Source: Armillaria gallica
Lineage: Eukaryota; Basidiomycota; Agaricomycetes; Agaricales; Physalacriaceae
Direction: 5' to 3'
NCBI GenBank assembly: GCA_037576215.1
Contig: JBANDB010000012.1
Location: forward strand, 1,054,001-1,118,000
DNA length: 64,000 nucleotides
The first letter of the stretch is position 1. Each line of letters begins with the position of its first letter. A program made the translations under genes and the position numbers. The notes below the pieces were generated by a model. It was not told the DNA's origin and did no database searches. It saw nothing but the letters and a program-made list of their open reading frames with translations. This document shows, in pieces, positions 24,412 to 33,411 of this stretch.

Positions 24412-25155
24412 ATGTCGTGCCTCATATCTTTCGTATGCACTGTTCTCCTATTCACACCGGTAACGCGTACACTGAGCTCTTTTCTGCAGCGAATCGGTGC
24501 CATCCGAGTTCGAGCTGAAGGTCCTTCCCGTCTTGACCATATCATATATAGAATTCAACTAGGTTCCAAATCATTCTGGTCAAGCCTCCACAATGATGAA
24601 TCCACTCACTTTTATATCATAATTTACAATAATGTGGAGGGGACCCTCTGGCTTCAGCTTGATGGAACATCCGAACTGGTCGGGGGCGCTTTGCACGGAT
24701 ACATTGCGTACGTATCTCCCTTGGTTCCCATTAACAGTGTGCTAATTTTTCCATCAGGTGCGAGGTGCACGATTACGCTCCCTCTGGCCCCACCATCATC
24801 CCGCTAATCGACATGCCTCTCGTCGCCCAGAATATCCGAGCCATCGATCTGCTAACAATGCTGGTCGATGGGGGCGTCGATGATGTGCCGCTAAACAATA
24901 TCAACGTCGGTTGCCGTTGATGGTGCTACTGGGCCCTATGCAGGATGGAGGAGGAAGGTGTCATTTCCGGTGACTGGCACACCCGCGTCGATGAGTACAT
25001 CGAGCATGTGAGGGTCGTGGGCACTGCCCTGGACATGCATGTGATGGATGAAATGGTTGACGATGTGTAGGAGTGGGCGATTGACGTCTTGCAGCCGTCC
25101 TTTAAGAACATATCCATTGTAAAATTGTTAATACACAGAGCCTTCGAAATCATTT
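24412..25155 (+). pseudogene. DUF7770-like protein, decayed
   Basis: Reads FWSSLHNDESTHFYIIIYNN, GTLWLQLDGTSELVGG, then after an intron (acceptor TTCCATCAG at about 24,758) VHDYAPSGPTIIPLIDMPLV and NVGCR. In-frame TGA at 24,918-24,920 is followed by WCYWALCRMEEEGVI, restoring a GCRxW motif. A TAG at 25,068-25,070 is a second break. The order (His-W-like strand, ligand-like block, GCRxW near the end) recalls the fungal DUF7770 family, from memory only. Function unknown. Confidence 0.45.
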
Positions 25156-25233
25156 GACCCAATGAACCCTCATGATCACAGAAACATTTTGATATACTCA
25201 GAGGTCGAAATATGAACTGTTTATTGAAAGTGG

Positions 25234-26223
25234 CTACAAAAAATCAGGAGCGACTGTAGTTATCCAATCAAAAGTGCTGAAGTATGGATCAGAGATGAAA
25301 GGTAGAATTGCGTTCCAGATTGAGTCATATTCCTTTCTGTGCGCCACCCGAGCATCCATCCTCATATTGACGTATTCAAACCATTTGGGGTAAAACCCTG
25401 CCGTCACAAAGTCAATGAGCCATAATTGGCCATCATTGCCCATGATCAGATTGCGCAATGCTAGGTCAACATGGGAGAACACCAGGGTTCCATCATCTGG
25501 CAACGGACCCTTGTGAGAGCACAAGCAGGCGAGCGCGGCCTCGTCCATGGCGTGGTTGAAGAACTGAGTCAAATCTTTAGAGGTGGAAAAGGGACCCCGG
25601 GTGGGTCTCATGGGGCCGAAGATGTGCGAGGCGAAACACCGACCAGCCTGTTTGCCTTCAACAAGGGGACCGGGAATGTGGGATCGGGGGTGTTGGATGG
25701 AACAGAGCTGACAGACGTAAGATCGTAAAGTAAGAGCCGTAGAAACTTTCTGCCAAAGCGTCATGGTGGGCCATGCCTCCGCCAGGGTGATACCTGGAAT
25801 GTGGTCCATGATGATGATGCTGCTATGTTGGCTGAGATGAACAACTCCCCGTATGGCAGGAACGGGAATGCTAGTCCTGTTGTGAACTAGCTCCTGAGCT
25901 AGAGCCTCCGACGGCCAACCTGTCAGCGGCTGAGGTAGCAGCTTCCCCACGAGATCAGATGTGAGCCTGAGTGGAGCGCCTAAAGATGCCCACTGTTCGA
26001 GAGGAACGGACTGACACAATTTGAGGAGCTCCTCATCTGAATGGCAGTCAACATCCACGTCCTGTTGAGGGTGGGTGTCAATAAGTATACCACCACTCAT
26101 CCACCCGATCAAATGCACTTTTTGATATGGGATGCGACCAAGAGGTCCAACGCAGGTGGCTAGGCTGTTGGTGATGGAAATGGCCATCCTGTAGAGGAGC
26201 AGGAGGACTGACTGAGGCAACAT
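25234..26223 (-). CDS. APH-like small-molecule or protein kinase
   Basis: Single-exon 329-aa protein from ATG at 26,223; an upstream GTG could add five codons but the ATG is preferred. The C-lobe shows the APH/choline-kinase-type catalytic loop FSHVDLALRNLIMG (H-x-D-x4-N) and the metal-binding LIDF, spaced as in phosphotransferases of the protein-kinase-like fold. The N-lobe is divergent: IIIMDHIPGITLAEAWP is the hinge-like segment. Proteins of this type are expanded in agaricomycetes and their substrates are mostly unknown. The frame is intact, unlike most neighbours in the element. Confidence 0.75.
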   Translation of the reverse strand: MLPQSVLLLLYRMAISITNSLATCVGPLGRIPYQKVHLIGWMSGGILIDTHPQQDVDVDCHSDEELLKLCQSVPLEQWASLGAPLRLTSDLVGKLLPQPLTGWPSEALAQELVHNRTSIPVPAIRGVVHLSQHSSIIIMDHIPGITLAEAWPTMTLWQKVSTALTLRSYVCQLCSIQHPRSHIPGPLVEGKQAGRCFASHIFGPMRPTRGPFSTSKDLTQFFNHAMDEAALACLCSHKGPLPDDGTLVFSHVDLALRNLIMGNDGQLWLIDFVTAGFYPKWFEYVNMRMDARVAHRKEYDSIWNAILPFISDPYFSTFDWITTVAPDFL

Positions 26224-26238
26224 GTTGAAGGGAGACAC

Positions 26239-26470
26239 CAGTCGACTTGTTCATACTCCGCGGTTTCCCATCGACAAACCATAAATAGACGCAGTCATTG
26301 GAGGCTGTTTTATGTAAACATGGTTTGAACCATTACCACACCTGGTCTGGCTGTTGACCATTGTTTGCCATATTCTCATTGTCTGCCCAATGCCGCCCAA
26401 ATGTGAGTGAATGTAGCCCCTCAGTGAACCCCACACTCGGTTGGATCGATCGGATCGCTGAGTTTTGCGT
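26239..26470. other. divergent promoter region
   Basis: Spacer between the minus-strand kinase and the plus-strand large gene; probably contains both promoters. No motif stands out. Confidence 0.3.
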
Positions 26471-26499
26471 CCGCAGAATCAAATTTTGTCACGACTGGA

Positions 26500-28695
26500 C
26501 TATTAGGTCGTCGTTATTACCAGCACACCTGGACATATGTCGGTGTTGACGTTCCCGAGCCATGGTCTCCCCGTCAACCGCTTAGTGGCCCAGACTCATC
26601 ACCTCTGATTTCCAGGCGGCTCGACTCTGATATCGGAATCTCAGCTGTGGCTGTACGCCAAGATCCCAACCTGTTGATGCAATTCACTGAGCCAGACAAA
26701 CGTGAGTCTCGCATGGGTCAACTGTCCCAAATGAAAGGTAACTCACATCATTTTTAGCTGCAAAGGCTTGGGATGGAGTGTCTGGCGCCCTCGTCAATGA
26801 CCATATCTATATCACGAGCCCGAACTGTCCACTGCTATTTGACCCCCCCCTAGGCGTCAATCGTGAGATGTGGATGAGGAATGATTTTCAATATGGGCAG
26901 GATGACCCTATGTCATAGCCCCAACCTTACTGTGCATCACGCCCGCACTTGTCGTGCTTGCGACTCTGTGAGCAGAACAAGTCGGATCCTGATGTACCAT
27001 TGTTTCAGCTGCCTGTGTGAGGAGACTTCCTCCAGCTCGACACCTCTTCGCTCGTTCGAGGGCCGGGTTTTTGGGCGATGGAACACCGAATTGGTTTTGC
27101 TCAGTGTTGTACAGTCATCCTAGAAAGATGTCAGACTTTCGTTCGTGATGACGCCGCTTGTGTGGCGGCGGCGATTTGTGTGGAAGAACTCAAGGGATGG
27201 GTGACAATGTTTCTGGAGCGTCTGAGAAACCTGCTGATGATGTTTCCCAGGCTTTGCCTATGCGTGGCTGAGACACAAAGACTAGTCCTAGAAGTGGAGG
27301 CGCTGTGGACCTTTTACAGCAACATTTGGCGCAAATTCACAGAAGTCCCTTCCAGTTCAATGCCCAAAGTCAACGTTGATCTGGTCGGATGCTTTACTAC
27401 AGATATCGGTGTGGCTCAGCAGTTACAACGAGTGGGCATACCCATGTGGGACCTCCGCCCGCTGGAAGATTTGGCCCATACATGAATTGACAAGGTCAGG
27501 GTTCTGACCACTGTCGACGGCCGTGTTCACCTTGGCACATGTCCTTTGCGTCTTCCTTCAGTGTATGTGGGCTCAGGAGCTGATGAGGCCAAATACAATG
27601 TGTTTGATGAGTTCACAAAGTCACACCTTGGAATACCGAATGTCTTTGTCTGGACAGTCGGAGAACTGAGAACGGAAGCGACATTGGTAACCAAGTCTCA
27701 AGGGAAGCGAAAAGCCCTGGCTGATGCAGTCTTCTTACCATGTAAGCTTCATCCATCTATGTTCATTTGCGTGCTGATCAGCTTGGGGCAACAGATAATC
27801 ACTCGGCCCGGTTGAGAAAGGGACACTTAAACCAGAGAAGTCGAACAAATTACTAGTAATCACTCATGAACTTTTGCCCAAGATAAGCACACCTTGGAAA
27901 GACGGTCTGCTTACAGTCGACGCAGACAAGACTCGTGTACATGTTCCTGCCGTGCCTTTTGCATTTCCTCGGCCTGATTTGTTCATAACGATCTCAGATT
28001 CAGCTAAGTGAATGAGCACTCTCCAGACGTGGCTTTGCCTGCGCCCTGGCCACCTCGCCATGCAGACTCCATCATACTGCCCAGCAAAACTTAGTCACCA
28101 AATGTGGAGGACAATTCTCACCTATGACTGGGTTGGGAAATCAGGCACACAAGACAGGGTGAGAGGGAAAGAGACGAATCGTCACGAATTGGCTGCCAAC
28201 TTCTTGGCCGGTTGTATGGACAAAATGTCCATTCAGGTGGAGGGCTGCACCGAGGCGTTGTGGCAAGGAAAGGCCATGCCAGACTTAAAGGAAGAGGATG
28301 TACACGAGATACTTTGGGAGTTGTCCGAGTTGGCTTTCAGGATGGAATTTTTATCATTGGACAAACATCTATGGGTCGTTGACACGGATTCCGCTGTCAG
28401 GAAGCATCAAAGACATCTTGGCCACTGCTTTCCTCGAGGTCGTTATGACCAGTGCTGGATGGTGCAGCTTGGCGAGGCTCACCACGGTCTCTCAGAACCA
28501 AGCTGGTTGCGTCGGGCTCCATACATCTGTTCAATGTGCCATGTGATGTCTTGTTGGAAGAACTGTCCAGAGACAATTCTAGGTGAAAGGAGCAGATATA
28601 CTGAAGAGATGTTGACGACGGTCCAACGGGAGATGGCTGAGTTCTATTGTGAGGCCTTCTACATCGTGTTTGGCCAGGCCCCCATTTTACCGTGA
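26500..28695 (+). pseudogene. large unrecognised protein, decayed
   Basis: Not recognised as a named family, though the sequence recalls a repeated agaricomycete hypothetical family. An exon near 26,530-26,702 (DVPEPWSP, SDIGISAVAVRQDPNLLMQF) joins through a 57-base intron to AKAWDGVSGALVNDHIYITS. The frame then runs past 27,700 (DDAACVAAAICVEELKGWV, SGADEAKYNVFDEFTKSHLG) and, after another intron, ends with EILWELSELAFRMEFLSLD and FYCEAFYIVFGQAPILP. Stops at 26,916-26,918 (TAG), 27,018-27,020, 27,483-27,485 and 28,009-28,011 (TGA) lie in that frame, each one C-to-T step from Gln or Arg. No domain motif is visible. Confidence 0.5.
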
Positions 28696-28916
28696 AGGTT
28701 GAAGCACATCCCTGATGTCGAAGGCGCATATCCGGAACGCGCTGTGTCTCTTTCCAAAGCTCCCGGTTATTACCACGATGTTACTGAATGGGAAGCACCA
28801 TATTAGGACGATTCGGACTATGTACAGCCAGTTTGTTTAATTTGTCATGCACTGTGACCAACCAAGGGGTCCTGTGACAGCATCATGTAATCGTCACTAT
28901 TTGAATATTGTGTTAT

Positions 28917-31900
28917 CTACACCATTGTCACGATGTTTGCATCATCGGATAGCCAAAGGTCCAAGCAAGCAGTAAAATTGGGGAATACATCAGTCAATTG
29001 GCCAGCCAAGAGCCGGCAAAGGTTCATATCAAGCTTGATCTTCACTAGCGAGAAACAAGTGTTCGAGTGGAATGTCTGGGACAGCATATCAGTATACCCT
29101 GGCAGCTGGAGGTTGATCTGTGCGATGTCATGTTACCGATAGCGTTCACTTGGTCATTAGGTAAATGCCATACCTTGATTTCTGAACCCACACAGGGCAT
29201 ATAAGGCAGGCTCGTCACCATGACGAGGAATCACTCCCCGCGCCTGGTCAAGTCCTTTTGAAAATAGGTATGCAAGCACTGTTCGAGTGCTTGCTTGACG
29301 CCTAGGTAAAGTGGTAAGTCGTCGCCATTATGGTCTTTGCTGAAACCCAGGTCCAATCTTTTAGAACAAAATGGGTCTGTCGCGACTTCGCTCCACTGGA
29401 TGTCTATGACCTTCATGAGATCATCGGCAGAGTGGATTTTTCGGTCATAGATGCCTTGCAGGTACAACAATAGGTGTTCAGGATCCCTGTGGATGGTTGG
29501 ATAGCTGCTCTGAAAAAGGGATGGCTACAGATGGATGCGTTAGTGACCGGAGCGCATGGAATCAGGACCTGCTGACGTACCACTCCACACATGTATGATG
29601 CGTGTCCAAAATTGAATGCGAAACCCTGCTGCAGGGCATTGAAAGTGTCGCTCTGCTCCGCGAGTGGATGCGACAATAAGATGAGTCTAAGAACCAGCCT
29701 GTTCTGAAGTATCGACTTTTCAAGGTCTTTACTTACCTCCAGAGCCTGCCATGCTCACCATGATGAGCAAGAGACCGAACGTGCAGCGGTTTTGGAACAC
29801 TCACCGTCAAATGGGGCTCACAGAAGTGTGTGACCCAGAGGTACCTCTGATCTCTTCCCCAATTCACTTGTGGCTCCGACGTCAGGGGCTCAGTCAACCT
29901 GCGTCCCAGCCAAGGTTGCATGAAATCCTCACAGGTGGGGTCGATGGCCTTGATGACAGGTCCGGTAAGGGCGTCTAGTACACCAGGCAATTGTCTTCTC
30001 TCCAGAATTAGGGCAAGGAAGAGGAATGGGGATACGGGCAATGGTGGCATTTGGAATGTAACGGTGCATGCAGCAAGGAGCAGGCCCTGAGCTTGCCACT
30101 CTGTCATTTCCTTCTTCGTACATCCGGTCATGGGAAAATTGGCAGTGAAGTAGCTTGAGTTGTTTGGCATAGAGGCGTAACGATCTGTATTGGCCAAGAC
30201 CCTGCGCAGTGCCTCTCTGAAGACCAGTTTGTTGATGCCATCACCGTGGCTCCCAGTACCATCAAGGACAATCTTCATGCGTCCAAACCTGGCTGGTTCG
30301 TTCCAATTATCACAGGTAATCCCAGAGGAATTGAACCATGGTCCGAGAGGCTCGTTCATGTACCTCACGAAGCATTCGTTTACATCGTCCCAAGCCTGTT
30401 CAGCATAATACAGACTCAGCGTAATGACCGCCTCTGCAAGAGCGGATATATCTGGTCCTTTCAGAATGAGGGCATCATCGCTGAAGGTGTTGATGTGATC
30501 AACGAGCTGGGTAAAGAACTGGTGAAACTGCATGGCTCGGGCATTTTCAGCAAGTTGAGGCTCTGGCCAAACTTCACCGGCGTAGTGGGGGGGAGAAAGT
30601 GGGAGGGGTGGTGGTATGTCCTCAGGACAGGGTATAGGCGACAACAGTCGTAAGGGTGCGCGATGGGGAGAGGGTGACCATGATGGAGCTGCATGCTTGT
30701 TTGAGCAGCGATTTGATGGATGGCGCTATGGGCCAGTCAGTGCCACCGAAGAGTGCTGTTTTGTGGCTCACCAGGTTTACCTCCTGGACTGGATTGCGAT
30801 CAATAAATGCAGGACAACATGGAATTCCCACACTGACCACGACATCTGGTTTCAATGGGTCAGGACACAGACCTCAGCATGCATGCAAACAAGGCAAAGC
30901 ATTCTCATCAACCAATCCACCACGGCGCCGCATAACAAAGGTCAGATTGTGCATGGCCCGCTCTGCGAAACACGCATGCAATCCATGTCGCGCAGCATCT
31001 GGGATACCGTTTATGCCATAGTCTCCGACATACAAGTTTCTGTTGGAGAGGTCGTGACAAATGGTACCACGGGTTGGTGCTAGGTCCTCAATGTCAGCTT
31101 TTTTCAGGGTTACATGTATCTGTCCAGATACTCACCGATTACAATCGTGAACTGGCCAGGCATGGCTATCATCTTCTTCTTGTTGCCATAAAGAAACTTG
31201 GCCTCGAGACTGGCATAGCGAATGAGGTAGTGCACATTGGATTTTTGCTCTGTGTGCTGTGTGTTGAACCCCAGGAGAAATCCCTCATTACCGGACTTTA
31301 TGAGCTGAAGAAAGCACCATCCCATGTTGTCAAAGGTGAGATTCTCGAGGTCTGTGGTCTTCAGACCTGGTATCTGTGGTTTCCCGCTTTGGGTGTTATG
31401 CACCAAGAGCTTCTCGTGTATGGTCTTGTAAGTATCATTTGAATCAGCGTGGTAGGTAATGCATAAGTCTAGCTTTTGCATGTGTTCACGAAAGGGGACG
31501 ACTTCAGGGTGCTCGACACTGTAAATGTCGGACTGAGGCAGTGGATATCCCATTTGGACATCTGGGTCTCGATGTTTTTTGGCCCGTTTGCAATGGTATG
31601 GACTGAGAAACGGGTAGATGATGATGTGGCTGGTGGGTGCTTCACCGTGCTTCCATGTGTTGCGGATGATGGAGGCTTTCTTTCGCCCGGTGGTGTTCGA
31701 GCCTATGAATGTTGTGGGGCCAGGACGTGAAAGCTCCCCAATGAAGGTGTTTGGGTTGAAACCGTGTGAGAGCAGACCGGCGACAGCTGGTCCGGGTCAG
31801 ACATATGGCTGGGGGAGTGGGTTAGAGGGGTTAGATGTCATGTGTCTTGGCTGTGGATAAATGCCTGCGGCCGTGAGCATGTGAAGCGGAGAGGTGGTCG

Positions 31901-32084
31901 CAACAGGCTGGATATGGCTTGGTGCTGTGGTGGCCGTGTCTGTGTTGGTGGTAGAAAGGGGAGGTGGTTGAGATGCACTAGGTGTGCTCTGATTGGTAGG
32001 TGCTGGTTTTGGCGCTGGCCGACGTGCAGTTTGGGATTTGCTGAAGAGTGCTGCCAATGAGACGGGCTGGGGTTCCGTTGGCAT
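28917..32084 (-). pseudogene. HECT-type E3 ubiquitin ligase, decayed
   Basis: HECT ligases pass ubiquitin through a catalytic Cys. From ATG at 32,084 the protein starts with a Pro/Thr/Ser-rich region, continues with conserved exons (31,553-31,110; HDLSNRNLYVGDYGINGIPD at about 31,080), then the HECT N-lobe: VLDGTGSHGDGINKLVFREA and EWQAQGLLLAACTVTFQMPP with LPVSPFLFLALI. The C-lobe follows: SDTFNALQQGFAF, LLYLQGIYDRK, FLVMVTSLPYMPCVGSEIK and, after a 56-base intron, HSNTCFSLVKI with catalytic Cys at 29,055-29,057. The stop is at 28,917-28,919. In-frame TGA codons at 31,797-31,799, 30,874-30,876 and 29,231-29,233 break the frame; the last falls where HECT proteins have a conserved Arg. Confidence 0.7.
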
Positions 32085-32386
32085 GGTAGGCAAGAGCAGG
32101 ATGTACTTTCAAACTTGTCAAATTGGATGCACTCAAAAAATATCAAGTATATTTTATTATTAAAGTCGTCCGGATGTGTGCACCAATTCCAGCCGGGGGT
32201 AAATGTGACCATTGTGACGAAGAGTGCTTGGTCAGTTTCCTATTGTAGTAATCGCTGATCAGAATACCCATTCCATCTGATGCCGATTGAGGGCCTCCTC
32301 GTGAGATCTCTCAGGGCCTTGTGAGAACCCGCAAGATCATGCAGGATCTCTCGGGGTCGCACAAGATCTCGCAAGACCTCACGGAT

Positions 32387-32424
32387 TCTCACGAGATCTC
32401 ACATTAAAGTCCAGTAAAACCAAG
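32387..32424 (-). repeat. right terminal inverted repeat of giant element
   Basis: Inverted partner of 8,678-8,715, 33/38 identical. Subterminal GATCTCGCAAG-like words extend inward to about 32,300. Confidence 0.8.
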
Positions 32425-33073
32425 CCTAGTGTGCTATGGTGGTCTTTTTGGCCAAGGGAGTACTATGTTGGAGGTTTGCAATGACTGCGGACAAGAACAC
32501 AGTCCTTGTTAGATATAAGTCACATAATCTCCCCCATTTTTGCCTCTGGACTTGCTATGTCCAAGTAGGGGAAGTGGAATATCTCAAAGTAAAATAACAG
32601 AAAAAAAACTGGTAACCGGGAACACTTCTCGCCGTTCGGACGCCCCAGGCCAGTCGCTTCAGGTGATATAATCTACCATTTTGACTCGCATTGCTAGCCA
32701 TTATCTACATGACCAAGCTTTTGGCCAGGGAGAGGAGCCGTAGGCCAACTGGAATTCCACCTGCTTGTTCGGTCAACTCGTTCGAGTCAGGGTCCTGGTC
32801 CTCCACTGATAGCATGTTGTCATCTTGGTTTTACTGCTACTAGGTAGATTTAATTCTTACTGGGATTCAGAAAGATGGTGACAAAAACGGAGGATAACCT
32901 TGAAAGGTTACTGACGTGTTTAGATCACATGGTCATGGGTCGTGGGAAAGTTCCATAACCAGTTAAGCACGGCATGTTCAACCTTCTCAAACAAGACGAC
33001 ATCTTCAATCTCTTTATACGTTTGCTCCAGACTACAGTCTCTATCTGCCCCGCACAGTACTTAATGTGATGGC
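32425..33073. repeat. right half of array unit 0
   Basis: Collinear with 40,080-40,680 and 46,430-47,290: CTTTTTGGCCAAGGGAGTAC, TTTGCAATGACTGC, a CGTTCGGACGCCCCAGG segment, GAGGAGCCGTAGG with CTCGTTCGAGTCAGGGTCC (tRNA-like B-box), then TTTAGATCACATGGTC and the GACGACATC...CTCTTTAT segment. It is cut at 33,073 by the LTR element and resumes at 37,390. Confidence 0.7.
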
Positions 33074-33271
33074 TGTTGAGGTTTCTACTGGGCTGGCACT
33101 TCCATGTGTGGATGGTGCTCATAAATACATACATACAGTAGTTACATGGCATTTTTGATTGTTCAATTTGACACTTTCACCATCATCTTGTGACCATTCC
33201 GTGCCCATCCAGTGCCTGTTTAGTGCCCGTCTCGTGATCATTCAGTGCTCCTTAGCTTCCATACCTTAACA
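33074..33271 (+). repeat. left LTR
   Basis: 198 bases, near-identical to 37,192-37,389; contains repeated GTGCCCATCCAG / GTGCCTGTTTAG words and a TAAATACATACATACA motif. Confidence 0.85.
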
Positions 33272-33411
33272 GGTTATGGGCCCCACACTCCTCTGACCTA
33301 AATCCAATATATCTGTGCTGCTATCTGTGTTCCACCCCCCAAACTCTCTTTTCCATCCTTCTTACTCATTCATTCCATTTCCATTCATTCACTCCTATCC
33401 CTGCTCTCACC

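Larger units (their letters stand above)
8678..32424. mobile_element. giant TIR DNA transposon with gene cargo (candidate)
   Basis: A 23,747-base segment bounded by inverted copies of one sequence. The left end reads CTTGGTTTTACTGGAC and the reverse complement of the right end reads the same; the match extends to 38 bases (33 identical). Inside both ends lie arrays of GATCTCGCGAG-like words. The flanks are the two halves of one tandem-array unit that is continuous in other copies (for example 40.05-40.15 and 46.40-46.46 kb), so the ends are defined by an empty site and not only by the repeats. Cargo: DDE integrase, two hypothetical genes, Ulp1 protease, JmjC protein, RING protein, DUF7770-like remnant, APH-like kinase, a large unknown gene and a HECT ligase. 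The target duplication is imperfect (TGTGTATG on the left, TGTGCTATG on the right). The transposon class is not assigned. Confidence 0.75.

Noticed and set aside
8678..32424. Maverick/Polinton element, suggested by integrase plus Ulp1-like protease
   Set aside because: No DNA polymerase B, packaging ATPase or capsid gene was seen, and the integrase is of the basidiomycete integrase-core type.
8678..32424. KDZ (Kyakuja-Dileera-Zisupton) transposon
   Set aside because: No CxC-type KDZ transposase motif (such as the YDIxCQ block) could be found on either strand.
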